Origin: Azorinus chamasolen
Lineage: Eukaryota > Mollusca > Bivalvia > Cardiida > Solecurtidae
Length of the DNA: 64,000 nt
Direction of reading: 5' to 3'
Assembly: GCA_963576725.1 (NCBI GenBank)
Contig: OY755243.1
Coordinates: forward strand, 41,463,243 to 41,527,242
The notes beneath the pieces are model-generated. The model had not been told where the DNA came from. It saw nothing but the letters and a program-made list of their open reading frames with translations, and did no database searches. Position 1 is the first letter of the stretch; each line of letters opens with the position of its first letter. Made by a program: the position numbers and the translations under genes. This document shows positions 22,941 through 32,973 of the stretch, in pieces.

Positions 22941-23143
22941 TACGTCTTTCTAAGTTTTTGCAAATAGAGTAAGATCCGTCTGATCAGACTCTGCTCTGTT
23001 TGCTAATGAAATAATGTAGATATGATTCAACAGTTTCTGCCATTGCCAAATATTGTGGTCATGTGTCATCATAATATTATTCTAATTAATATTCATGATG
23101 TCATTACTTTCTTACTTGCATATTCATGATGTAAAGGTTTAAA
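22937..23143. mobile_element. Family E MITE abutting family G
   Basis: Begins at the TTAA that ends the G copy. The core at 22959-23009 is shortened (the apex is lost). The right half carries AATTAATATTCATGATGTCA and ends near GTAAAGGTTTAAAC. The left end is mutated, so sharing of the TTAA is inferred. Confidence 0.6.
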
Positions 23144-23186
23144 CTCCGATCTGTTTCAGTTTGTACTTACTTCCGATTTCGCTATT

Positions 23187-23692
23187 GAACGAGTATCATA
23201 TAGTTTGATCGAGTATCAAATAGTTAGATCGAGTATCAAAGAGCTTGAACGAGTATCAAATAGCTTGAACGAGTATCAAATTATCAAATAGCTGGAACGA
23301 GTATCAAATGGCTTGAACGCGTATCAAATAGCTTGAACGAGTATCAAATAGCTTGAACGAGTATCAAATTATCAAATAGCTGGAACGAGTATCAAATGGC
23401 TTGAACGCGTATCAAATAGCTTGAACGAGTATCAAATAGCCTGAACGAGTTCAAATAGCTTGAATTAGTATCAAATAGCTGGAACGAACGAGTATCAAAT
23501 GGCTTGAACGCGTATCAAATAGCTTGAACGAGTATCAAATAGCCTGAACGAGTTCAAATAGCTTGAATTAGTATCAAATAGCTGGAACGAACGAGTATCG
23601 AATAGCTTGAACGAGTATCAAATAGCTTGAACGAGTATCAAATAGCTGAATCGAGCATCAAATAGCTTGAATTAGTATCAAGTAGCTTGAAT
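23187..23692. repeat. 20-bp minisatellite with higher-order copies
   Basis: Units of AGCTTGAACGAGTATCAAAT (20 bp). Long segments are repeated: 23275-23345 recurs at about 23365-23430, and the GGAACGAACGAG...AATTAGTATC block recurs at about 23480 and 23590. This indicates duplication of whole unit blocks. Confidence 0.9.
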
Positions 23693-23790
23693 CCTCATGA
23701 GACGCCCAATTACTCGGCGTCTCATCAGGATCTATACAATTCTGGTCTCGCTATTAACAGGATAAAGGTTTAACCCTTACGCCGTAAAAT

Positions 23791-24187
23791 TACAGTAAGA
23801 CCTGTCTTAAGCCACCTTATATTAATTGGACACGGTCATCTTAAAAAGCGTAATAGCTATCTCTATTACTTTGGACCTGTATTAAGATACCACCTGCCTT
23901 ATAGACCTACATTTGTATAAACATACTTCTATTTGATGGTCGCTTAACCCATTACCTCATAGGCTATTTTAGATACATCCACTTTGAATAAATCTACCGA
24001 AAAGGAGCATTAACTAGAGAAAAGGAAAAGTTTAGAATTTTGTAGTTTGAAACCATTGTGATAAATAGAGCATTTGCTCCTATAGGAGCAAATGCTCTAT
24101 TTATCACAATGGTTTCACAAAGTGACTTTTACAGAGTCGTCAAACGTCGTCAATATGAGGGAATGGGTTAAGACAGGTTCTACTGTA
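23791..24187. mobile_element. Family C MITE carrying a nested family A copy
   Basis: Left end TACAGTAAGACCTGTCTTAA, right end TTAAGACAGGTTCTACTGTA, both bounded by TA. The element is interrupted at the TTAA of its right terminal repeat by family A (23944-24171). Without the insert the two termini are clean complements. Confidence 0.82.
23944..24171. mobile_element. MITE family A, nested copy
   Basis: Same orientation as the copy at 148-376. Flanked by TTAA on both sides, where an uninterrupted family C terminus has a single TTAA. This is direct evidence for TTAA target duplication. The apex palindrome is perfect. Confidence 0.9.
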
Positions 24188-24339
24188 CTTTTGTCTGCTA
24201 GGATTAGCGTGTGCTTCTAGTTTCATCTTGGAGTATTATTTTCTTTTCAAAAACACAATCGCAGTGTCAAATAGTTTGGATCCTGATGAGAAGCCGAGTT
24301 ACTCACAGATTCACAGATTCGCAATTGGCGGAGAAAGAG

Positions 24340-24568
24340 TTAACCCATTCCCTCATAGTGACGACTTTTGACGACTCTGTAAAAGTCACTTTGTGAAACC
24401 ATTGTGATAAATAGAGCATTTGCTCCTATAGGAGCAAATGCTCTATTTATCACAATGGTTTCAAACTACAAAATTCTAAAATTTTCCTTTTCTCTAGTTC
24501 ATGCTCCTTTTCGGTAGATTTTTTCAAAGAGGTTGTATCTAAAAATAGCCTATGAGGTAATGGGCTAA
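24340..24568. mobile_element. MITE family A copy
   Basis: Opposite orientation to its neighbour at 23944-24171, only 170 bp away, so the two form a large inverted pair. Left TTAA intact, right TTAA mutated to CTAA. Palindromic centre perfect. Confidence 0.88.
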
Positions 24569-24955
24569 ACTAATAAACTGATTCAAAATGACCGGCACAT
24601 TTGTTAAGAGAAAGACAATAATTATTGTCTACGGTTAGAGTACATTCTTCAACTGTATGAATGCTTAGAACAGTTCGTTCTTCATAATGTATGATAATTT
24701 CCAAATACATTTCTTTCTTCCAGTTCTTCGCAGAATCATGATCGGAGTATTAAACAGTTTGGAATATGATGAGACGCCGGCATCATATTTAGATCTACAC
24801 TGCTTGCAAATATTAATACATATTCGCCCTTAGTCAGGACAGGGTAACATTTGAAACAACATAAACAAAATGAGACATCCTTGAGATTGTCTAGTCACGG
24901 AAACCATGCATCATATTTTTCTCAGTTTCTATTTAAAATATAATTCGGGAATGAT
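24569..24955. other. Gene-less stretch
   Basis: Only a degraded F half-core (GTATTAAACAGTTTGGAATA at about 24752) is recognisable. Confidence 0.4.
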
Positions 24956-25168
24956 TTAACTCTTTCGCTTTCAAATTCTGACATCTGATAACTTTATCGT
25001 CTGCTACCATTTTCATACTTTAATTTTCTTCATTTTCTGTTTAAAAACATTGTCGCAGTAACAAACAATTTGGATCCTGATTAGACACCGAGTTACTCGG
25101 CGTCTAATCAGGATCCAAACTGTTTGCATAGGTAATCACAGATGCAGCATTGACAGCGAAAGAGTCAA
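24956..25168. mobile_element. MITE family F copy
   Basis: TTTAACTCTTTCGCTTTCAA at the left and TTGACAGCGAAAGAGTCAA at the right form the termini. The core (25056-25123) is a strong hairpin: ACAATTTGGATCCTGATTAG paired with its complement around CACCGAGTTACTCGGCGT. Confidence 0.78.
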
Positions 25169-25433
25169 TGTGACAGGCAAAGTTTTAGCAAAAATAGAAT
25201 TGAAAAGAAAAAAAATAACCACAATCCACGTATAATATGTATTTGTCGTATCAATGACAACATTTACAACACTGTTCCGATCATGACTTCACCATTTTAT
25301 TCCATAGACATAAGAAATAATGCCATCATGAATATCATTTAAATCATTGTATTTCTGTTATGGCATTATAAACATAGAAAACATTGGCCTTGGCAGAAAC
25401 TATAGAATAAGATCTATATATAACTCTATAAGT

Positions 25434-25502
25434 AGACAGAGCAGACCCAGATCAAACGACTCCTACAGGAGCCTTTGATCTGAGTCTGCGATGTTAGCAA
25501 AG
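25434..25502. repeat. Family E core hairpin
   Basis: GACAGAGCAGACCCAGATCA pairs with TGATCTGAGTCTGCGATGTT around apex GACTCCTACAGGAGCC. Upstream sequence (from about 25270) is an E right-arm type in reverse orientation. Confidence 0.65.
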
Positions 25503-25604
25503 GCGTTACAAGACATCTCTATGAGATACAATATTAAATAGAGTCTTGGTAGAATACTGGAATCAGACTTGTTTTACATACGTATGTATAGACCTGTATA
25601 TTTT

Positions 25605-25811
25605 AAAACCGTTACAACATAACACCCGCTAATGCGACCACCTAAAAGAGGTATAAGTCTAGGCGCTAGACAGCTTAATACAGGACAAAAGTAATGCAAA
25701 AAGCTCCTAGAGGAGCTTTCTGTATAACTTTTGCCCTGCATTAAGCAACCACCTGCTTATAGAGACACTCATGTTTATTCATTAAGTGGTCGCATTAGAG
25801 CGTTATACTGT
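25605..25811. mobile_element. MITE family C copy
   Basis: AACACCCGCTAATGCGACCA at the left; GGTCGCATTAGAGCGTTATA and CTGTA at the right. The inner hairpin has AAAAGCTCCTAGAGGAGCTTTC at its apex (22 bp, perfect over the central 20) and GCAACCACCTGCTTATAGAG on the right arm. Confidence 0.8.
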
Positions 25812-25867
25812 ATTTATATAGTAGAAATGAAGCAGAGGACTTTCTGGCGGACATTTGTTGAGCTTAC

Positions 25868-26096
25868 TTAACACTTTCCTCCATAAATACGCCTTTCTAC
25901 GCCTCTGTAAAAGTCACTTTATGAAACCAGTGTGATAAATAGGGCATTTGCTCCTATAGGAGCAAATGCTCTATTTATCACAGTGGTTTCAAACTACAAA
26001 ATTCTTGATTTTTCATTTTCTCTAGTTAATGTTCCTTTTCGGTACATTTATTCAAAGAGGTTGGATCTAAAAATAGCCTATGAGGGACTGGGTTAA
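25868..26096. mobile_element. MITE family A copy
   Basis: TTAA at both edges; left terminus diverged (CACTTTCCTCCATAAATACG, resembling family E), right terminus typical. Apex GCTCCTATAGGAGC. The E-like left end next to an A-type right end suggests recombination between families or shared ancestry. Confidence 0.82.
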
Positions 26097-26109
26097 GGTC
26101 AAGGTTAAC

Positions 26110-26322
26110 CTTTACACCATTGTAAAAAACAAAAGTCTGCTCAAATTCAGTACTCCTGAAATTTTTGCCGTCTTTCGATTGGTTCAAAATTGTGAGCATC
26201 TATTGGCCGAGTGTCAAACAGCTAGGATCCAGATGAGATGCCGAGTTACCGTGCGTCTCATCAGGATCCAAGCTGTTTGCAAATGCGATTGAAAATCTCG
26301 CTTAGCGGGACAAAGGTTTATG
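26110..26322. mobile_element. MITE family F copy
   Basis: Left end GTTAACCTTTACACCATTG, right end GGACAAAGGTTTA. The core at 26207-26285 pairs GTCAAACAGCTAGGATCCAG with ATCAGGATCCAAGCTGTTTG around GAGTTACCGTGCGTCTC. Confidence 0.65.
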
Positions 26323-26468
26323 ATAATTAGTAGCGATCAATTAAAAGCTTCACAGGCGTGTATGGTAAGACAATAGATTGTTCTCTTTTGCTTGAGGGCA
26401 GTGTGTGTGACGGATGGAGGACAAGGCTTCGCGTCCAATTACCTACAGACCAGCGACGATGTGAAACT

Positions 26469-26684
26469 TGTTAACCCTTATCTCACTGTATGTCCCGACC
26501 GGACTAGCATTTGCAAACAGCTTGGATCCAGATGAGACGCCGAATAACATCTCATCTGGACTCATGCTGTTTGAAACTCTGTAAATAGTTTCTCAAAATC
26601 TTGAACGAAGAAGAAGGCAATACTTGCACCAGATAAGAATTTAATCAGACATTTAGTTTTTTTTACGGTTGGTAAAGTGTTAAT
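26469..26684. mobile_element. MITE family F-like copy
   Basis: TTAACCCTTATCTCACTGTA at the left, GGTAAAGTGTTAA at the right. The core at 26512-26575 is a shortened hairpin (GCAAACAGCTTGGATCCAGA / TCTGGACTCATGCTGTTTG). Confidence 0.62.
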
Positions 26685-27830
26685 CACCAAACAGCATGCA
26701 TTGACTATTCAAAATCTCAAGCACGTGACAGTTTTAACAAATAAAATACATGTAGTTTGGATCCTGATCAAATGCCGAGTATCTCGGACTCTCTTCAGGC
26801 TCAAAAGTGTTTGACACCCGAAACGAAATTCTGAAGAAAAGAAAAATGTCTGCTTGTAAATAGTTATGACAGACACTTTCTGAGGACGACATAGTTTGCA
26901 GAGGACAATTTGTTCAATGCCCAACATATTTATGTTAATGTCACTAAAAGCTAATGTAAATGTCACAGTAACTGTCTACTAATAATTAACCATTTATCGC
27001 AATGTGTTTGACTTCAATCCCGCTATCCCCATGTCAAAAACATCACCTGTTGTAATGATGAAGTATTATGTTCTGGAGCGAGAGGACGCGAGTTGGATGC
27101 CAGACCGAAATGATCCAGAACTGATCTTTGTTCCAGGTTTCAGTGTAAATATGAGGTTGGTGTCATTTAGGAGCTGTTGGAGCTTTTCTGTATGACTTTC
27201 CCCATGCACTAAGCTGCCATCTGTCTTAAAACTGACACTGATAGCAATTTGAACGTCATGTTAAGAGATGTTTAATCGCATACATTTTATTTGTTTTATG
27301 TGGGTGTAAAATTGAGGAATGTTTATCAGTAAGACCTCGTCAAAAAGTATCTCTTGGTTTTCAGACAGGCAGTGGTAGCTTAATGCAGTAAAGTCCAACT
27401 TTTGAAATGCATTGAACAGCCACCTGCTTTTAAAGTCATCTAAGTTTCCTAATAAGAGACCGTTTTGAAAGGGACTTTACTGTTTTAGTTTAACCCTTTG
27501 AATGCGATAAACTGGTATTTGCAAATAATGTAGACCCAGATCAGAGACTCCAAGAGGATCCCATCTGGCCAGGGTCTACACTGTTTGTCATACCAATCCG
27601 TTAGCAATTGTTATTGACTGTACTACTGTATCGTTAAACTAGGATGAGTATTTTAACGTTGAATACAGTAAACTTCCTCTGCTGGGAATTCAGGAAAGAA
27701 GAATTACATGTCTATCATTTAAGGAACGGTGGCTGCTTAATAATACAGGGTAAATGACATACCTAAAACTCTTTTAAGAACTTTCTGGGTGACCTTCATC
27801 CTGCAGTTAGCTGTTGTAAATGCCTATAAT
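26685..27830. other. Gene-less stretch with hairpin remnants
   Basis: F-type half-cores at about 26755-26815, C-type arms at about 27150-27260 and 27331-27480 (AGACAGGCAGTGGTAGCTTA), an E core at 27515-27591, and another C remnant at 27720-27815. No gene supported. Confidence 0.45.
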
Positions 27831-27845
27831 GATGCTATGTGACGC

Positions 27846-27983
27846 CGCATAGACGTGACCGGTTCCGTCTATGCGATGATTTGCAACGCGTAGACAGGGT
27901 GGTTTTGTCTATGCGGCGACGCACAACACATGCACAGGTCGTCCTGTCTATGCGACACAAGTGTGCGTTTTTGCCGCATAGAC
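27846..27983. repeat. Cluster of alternating inverted CGCATAGAC motifs
   Basis: Six copies of the 9-mer CGCATAGAC or its complement GTCTATGCG in 138 bp. Forward copies are at 27846, 27887 (one mismatch) and 27975; reverse copies are at 27867, 27907 and 27946. The first four start 20-21 bp apart. Local CpG content is high for this window. It may be a protein-binding array or a relic of a short inverted duplication; the function is unknown. Confidence 0.7.
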
Positions 27984-28029
27984 AGGTCGCACTTAAAGTA
28001 TTCATCATCCATTTAAAAAACGGAGAATA

Positions 28030-28110
28030 TAACAACTCTAATGAAGATGATGATAATGATGAAGATGTTAATGGTGATAAGGATGATGATGATGATGATT
28101 ACGGCAGCGG
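28030..28110. repeat. GAT-rich microsatellite
   Basis: Imperfect (GAT)n/(GATGAA)n tract, followed by a short (GGTTGC)-like run up to 28145. Confidence 0.8.
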
Positions 28111-28149
28111 CTGTGGTTGCGGTTGTTGCAGTAGTGTTGTTTGTTGAAG

Positions 28150-28860
28150 CCAACGTTTTAAGGACCTTCCCTCTATTGGGGTGAGATTTCCTCTTGTCCG
28201 TCCGTTCGTCCGAACGTCCCAAACAGTTATGCGTGCGTATGCCTGCTTTACTATTTGAGAAATAGTCTCAAACCTTTATACGAAGGTTTGTTGAAATGCA
28301 AAGTTGAACCTGTGTTCTGACAGAATTATAGCCATTGATTAAGTCAAAATGGAGATCTTCTACACACTATTATCTTATATAATATGATCTTATTGCCACA
28401 GTAACTCCTCAACAAACCTAACATATACTGACTACACTGGCTACATAATTTTATGTTCATTTGAAATCGAAATGGTAAGCCTTGGTTTTTCATGTATTTG
28501 CATTATAGACAGCATAACTAGCCATTGAGTTTGTCTTAATTGATTTTGTCTTTACCGTATAATATTGCAGCCGGCATAGCAACTTTACAACTTAATACAG
28601 AGTCACCAAACTTTACAGCCATAAATATTCACTTGCATGTGAAGCTGTTTACCTTAGTTTCTTTTTGAATCACATCATATGACAGAGTTATGGTGCCTGA
28701 CTTAGTCATAGGGGTTTAATTGTTGCATACCTATTTTGTGGCACACAGTACTCCATAGGTACTTGACCTATAGTAACCAAACAGTACAGAAATTTGTTTA
28801 AGCGTTTTAGAAAAATACCGGTTGCTTTGATTTTGTTAAATAACATTACATTAAGCCCAT
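28150..28860. repeat. Old dispersed repeat with internal periodicity
   Basis: Starts with a GTCCGTCCGTTCGTCCGAAC run. It then contains recurring phrases about 330 bp apart (CAGAATTATAGCCATTGATT / CAGAGTTATGGTGCCTGACT; GTCACCAAACTTTACAGCC / GTAACCAAACAGTACAG). Such phrases are typical of abundant diffuse repeats in mollusc genomes. No coding frame. Confidence 0.45.
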
Positions 28861-28975
28861 TTTTATCATTATCATTATTATAATAATTCTTATTATTATG
28901 GTTGTTGTTGTTGTTATTATTATTGTTGTTGTTATAATTGTTGTTATTATATGATTATTATTATTATTTAACATT
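28857..28975. repeat. ATT/GTT microsatellite
   Basis: Mixed (ATT)n and (GTT)n trinucleotide tract with interruptions. Confidence 0.85.
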
Positions 28976-29082
28976 ATCTCTAAGATAAACAAATGCACCT
29001 CCTGGGAGTACATGTGTCGCATAGACTTATTAGAAAAATATTTCTGATTCGTACAGGCGATTGAGAAACTGTTGACTGAGTG

Positions 29083-29160
29083 TCAAACTGATTGGGTCCA
29101 GATGAGATGCCGAGTTACTCGGCGTCTCATCTGGGTTCCAGCTATTCGCAAATGCGAGTC
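29083..29160. repeat. Family F core hairpin
   Basis: GTCAAACTGATTGGGTCCAG and ATGAGATGCCGAGTTACTCG pair with CGGCGTCTCATCTGGGTTCC. The outer sequence (GCGAGTCAGG...GGTTAAGGGTT) suggests a complete but worn element to about 29185. Confidence 0.6.
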
Positions 29161-29185
29161 AGGTCATGCTTAGGTTAAGGGTTGA

Positions 29186-29746
29186 CATAACACGGGCGTC
29201 AACTCCGGCTGTTTATCTGTGATCTGAGTAATTCGGCGTTATTTTAGATTTGTGGAATTGATAGATATGACTGCAAATATCAGTCTATATCTTACTTAAT
29301 TAATATAATATTTTGTAGGCAATTTCATTTCAATAAACCCAATTTAAATCAGTTAATGATGACATTTGATTGAAGCCTGCTCAACGGTTTTGAGTATTTA
29401 CTCATTTACTTTTCTTTTTGTAAAGCACAATTTTCTACAAAAGGTGTCAATTATCGTATTTCAACTTAAGCAATATGTGGATATAGATCCAAAGCAATTT
29501 TGAATTTTGAATTGTTAAGAGTGATATTATCAATAAATCAAGCACGTTTCACTATATATTATGGGAGAATTATTTTCACATATGAACAGCGTTGTTGTGA
29601 AGATGTATATAAAGAAGGGAATTTTTGGTCCGACTATTTTTTACAACAGTTACGGGACTTTGACATTTTTTCACTTTATAAGATATCTCTAGGTGCATAT
29701 ATAGTATTATCTGATAGTTTTACGGCAAGGAATCTCCAAAATAAAG
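29186..29746. other. Gene-less stretch
   Basis: No recognised element. A frame at 29500-29754 begins with TTG, has no signal peptide or motif, and is not called. Confidence 0.4.
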
Positions 29747-30140
29747 TACAATAAAGTATCTCGCTAATACGACCACTCAAAAGGAATTTTAAATCAAACT
29801 ACTTAGTGCGCCTAGAGGAGCTTTCTACATTACTTTTGCCCTGAATTAACCCATTCTCTCCTAATGACGCCTTTTTGAGCCTCCTCTGTAAAACCATTGT
29901 GATAAATAGAGCAGTTGCTCCCTAGGAGCAAATGCTTTATTTATCACAATGGTTTCAAAACTACATAATTCTAAAATTCTCATTTTCTATATAGTAAATG
30001 CTCCTTTTCGGTAGATTAGTTCAAAGAGGTTGGGTCTAAAATGGTCTAGGAGGGAATAAGTTAAGCAACCACCGGCCTTAGAGACTCATACTTTTTATGT
30101 TACTAATTCATGTGGTCGCATTTGAGAGATTTTACTATAT
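29747..30140. mobile_element. Family C MITE carrying a nested family A copy
   Basis: Left end TACAATAAAGTATCTCGCTA with ATACGACCAC; right end GTGGTCGCATTTGAGAGATT. The right arm GCAACCACCGGCC is separated from its partner by the A insertion at the host TTAA (ATTAAG in intact copies). Confidence 0.8.
29846..30064. mobile_element. MITE family A, nested copy
   Basis: TTAA on both sides inside a family C element. The apex is shortened (GCTCCCTAGGAGC) by a small deletion; otherwise it is typical. Confidence 0.88.
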
Positions 30141-30230
30141 ATTTGTTTCAGATTTTTTTTCTAAATAAAGACGGGATCATATCCCATTAATTAGTTTGCT
30201 GTCGATGGCGAATCTCTGATTGCCTCGGCA

Positions 30231-30424
30231 AACAGTTTACATCCAGATGAGACGCTGAGTAGTTCGGAGTCTCAAACTGCAGGACTCGAACTGTTTCCTA
30301 CTGTGATAATGCGGTTTGAAAGTAAAGGCAATGAAATATAATAACAACTGAAGTAAATGGCAATGAAATATAATAACAATTGAAGTAAATGGCAATGAAA
30401 TATAATAACAATTGAAGTAAATGG
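30231..30424. repeat. F-type hairpin followed by a 32-bp triplication
   Basis: 30231-30296: AACAGTTTACATCCAGATGA with a mismatched partner ACTCGAACTGTTTCC. 30327-30424: three units of 32 bp (GGCAATGAAATATAATAACA, then ATTGAAGTAAAT). The triplication probably lies in the right arm of the F element. Confidence 0.65.
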
Positions 30425-30507
30425 CAAAGTTTGCAGACGACACTACATGGCAGCGAAATGGTACTTTTAGCAATACAAGAAAGAAAAATAAATAAAACAT
30501 CAACATG

Positions 30508-30728
30508 TTAACCCATTTTCACGCATTTGCAAACAGAGTAGACCCAGACCAGACGGCTCTTATAGAATCAGGGTCTGATCTGTTTGCTTATGGTATAATA
30601 TAGATCTTATTCTATAGTTTCTGCTTAAACAAAATTGTCATGTGTTTACATGCCATTATAATAATTAATCTAATTAATATTAATGATGTCATTATTTCTT
30701 ACATGAATATTGAACTTGGAAAGGGTTA
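30508..30728. mobile_element. MITE family E copy
   Basis: TTAA at both edges. The core at 30532-30591 (TGCAAACAGAGTAGACCCAG ... GGTCTGATCTGTTTGC) lacks the second half of the apex. The right arm has TAATTAATATTAATGATGTC. Confidence 0.78.
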
Positions 30729-31540
30729 ACCTGTTTTCTGCAGACAATGTGACTATTTATCAGTCGACGTGCGTAAGGTTACTCATGAATACGTTTCCTC
30801 CTCCCTATTAAATGTAATAGTCGGGCTGTTTTTAAATGGCCGATGCATTTGGTCAGTTTGAAGTATGAATTAAGTTAGAATGCATCTAGACTCACTTGCT
30901 GGAGTTAAAAATTTCGAGCAAAACATTTCCCCTTTTGAAACATTGGCAAATATGTAGGCTGAAAAGTCTCATGAGATTTATGAAGATGGACAGTCATTGC
31001 TATTTAAATTATTCTAAACTAAATCTGACATACATGTACTTATAAAGTCTTGCTGACACGAATATTTAGTAACGAAGACCCGGGAAGTTTATATGCAGAT
31101 GTATGCATAATTCAGGATGAAATCATACAAAAAGCCCGGAGAGGAGCTTTCTTCCAGATGTTCATCTTGCGTTAAGCTTCCACCTGTCGTTAAGACCTAT
31201 ACTAATACGTATTTGATTGGATCAGATTTGCGATGTTTTACTGTAGCCATAAAGTGGAGTGTCACTTGTATTGTTTCCTTCGTGTCTCAAATTATTTAAA
31301 TAATTTATTCATTTAATAAACTGAAATGTAATTCATGAAGGGGACGTTTGAATTTTTATTCAGATCTTCAGGTGGGTTGTCTTTTAAGTAGACACGGAAG
31401 GGATCTCCGCTGTAAACTGTAAGTAAATTAATGTTCTATAGTACAAAGTTTAGTATTTTTCAGATGCGTCAAGTCACGTGAATATGTATATCCGAGACAT
31501 TCAAACAGTGTAGACCCTGATCAACAGTGTGTAATCAGTC
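30729..31540. other. Gene-less stretch with two weak hairpins
   Basis: A decayed C-type hairpin at about 31085-31195 (GATGAAATCATACAAAAAGC ... GCTTCCACCTGTC) and an E-type stub at 31497-31553. Nothing else recognised. Confidence 0.4.
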
Positions 31541-31866
31541 TTTACACTGTTTTGAACTCAATATGTTTGGTTTCCAGATTACAGTAAAACCTCTCTATAA
31601 CGGCTACTGAATTACATCATGTATTTTGTGTTAAAGGCAGGTGGGTGCTTAAAGCAAGGTGAATGTAGAAACAGAACGCTCCTATTGGAGCGTTCTGTGT
31701 TACTTTCACCTTGCTTTAAGCACCCACCTGCCCCAGATACCAACTAATTAACACAATTTAGTGGCCGTTATAGAGAGATTGTACAGTACACTGTTTTGAA
31801 CTCAATGTGTTTGGTTTCCAGATTACACTGTTTTGAACTCAATGTGTTTGGTTTCCAGATTACAGT
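31541..31866. repeat. Three copies of a 38-bp repeat split by a MITE
   Basis: CACTGTTTTGAACTCAATGT with GTTTGGTTTCCAGATTA occurs at about 31543-31581, 31789-31827 and 31828-31866. The first two flank the family B insertion. A tandem repeat of 38 bp existed before insertion, or the duplication arose at the insertion site. Confidence 0.75.
31580..31788. mobile_element. MITE family B copy
   Basis: TACAGTAAAACCTCTCTATA at the left; the right end GTACAGTA has a rearranged terminus. The apex AACGCTCCTATTGGAGCGTT and the GCAGGTGGGTGCTTAAAGCA arm are well preserved. Confidence 0.82.
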
Positions 31867-32549
31867 GTTTGAACACTAAATATTTTTAAACGCTTTAAGC
31901 CATAGCAAACAAAGTAGACAGGGTCTTTGCTGCTCTATTTGCGTATGAAACAATATAGCTGTGATTATACAGATTCTGACATGGCCAAATCCTGAGTTCA
32001 TATGCGATTAAAACTTCACCTTATAAATATTCATATTGTCATTAATTCGCAAATACACTTAAATAAAGTAAAAGGCTACTTATAAGCATATGGAAAATGA
32101 AAAACCGCTCTTAGTAAGTAGCCACAGCTAAAAAACGAGAAACAAGCTTTTTGTACACTGAAATAAACAATGTTTTGTATACACAATACCTTAATAAAAC
32201 GACCACTTTTGAAACAGACGGTAGCTTAAATTATGACAAAGTTTACACAGGAGCTTTCTACATAACTTGGGTTTCGCAGTAATCAACATATTCCATCACG
32301 TTGGAACACGGGCTTTGAGCAGGTTCAAGCATATGAATGCGGGAAACGAACTTGTACTGCCATTTGCAAACAAAGTCGTTTTAAATGTGTGTGTGATAAT
32401 AATTCTCATTAAATAATCAATTACGTAAATCCGATGGACAGGGTGGGTAGCCGCATGGGTAAGGAAATTGCTCTCTCGCCGATCACCCACCTGTGCACGA
32501 TAATACAGTGCTTGATTGAATAGCCTATATTCCATAAACGCGTACGTCT

Positions 32550-32785
32550 AGTAACGCCTTGCAAACAGAGTACACCCAGATCAGATGGTTACGGTAGGTG
32601 TCATCTGATCAGGATCTGTTCTGTTTGCTTATAAGGGATAATATAGGCCTGACTCTATAGTTTCTGCCGTGGCAAAAAAGTTCCTTTGTTACATGACATT
32701 TTAAGAAATCTAATTAATACCCATGATGTCATTATATTTGTTTTACATGCATGTACATATTCATGGAGTAAATGTATAAAAGCTT
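32550..32785. mobile_element. Family E MITE, worn
   Basis: The core at 32562-32631 pairs TTGCAAACAGAGTACACCCA with GATCTGTTCTGTTTGC. The right arm is ACCCATGATGTCATTATATT ... CATATTCATGGAGTAAA. The terminal TTAA is not conserved. It ends about 180 bp before the splice acceptor of gene 2. Confidence 0.6.
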
Positions 32786-32973
32786 CATTAAGTAACCAAC
32801 TTATATATGAGAAGATACCAACTGATGGTAAAACAGTTCATATGATAATGACTGTCAGATACATGTAGTATAGACACTGTCATATAGGCACAATAGCTGG
32901 CCTCTGACTTTACTGCTGTAATATTCGGTGGCGTCTTTGCTCACGAAGCTGTTCGTTTCTTTTGCAGGTCAAT

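Noticed and set aside
21284..23692. CRISPR-like look of the short tandem arrays
   Set aside because: Units are directly adjacent without spacers, and the context is eukaryotic.
27835..28222. Short frames on both strands over the CGCATAGAC cluster and GAT tract
   Set aside because: Explained by the inverted 9-mer repeats and the trinucleotide tract.
29500..29754. 84-codon frame
   Set aside because: Begins with TTG, no signal peptide or known motif, AT-rich composition; may be chance.
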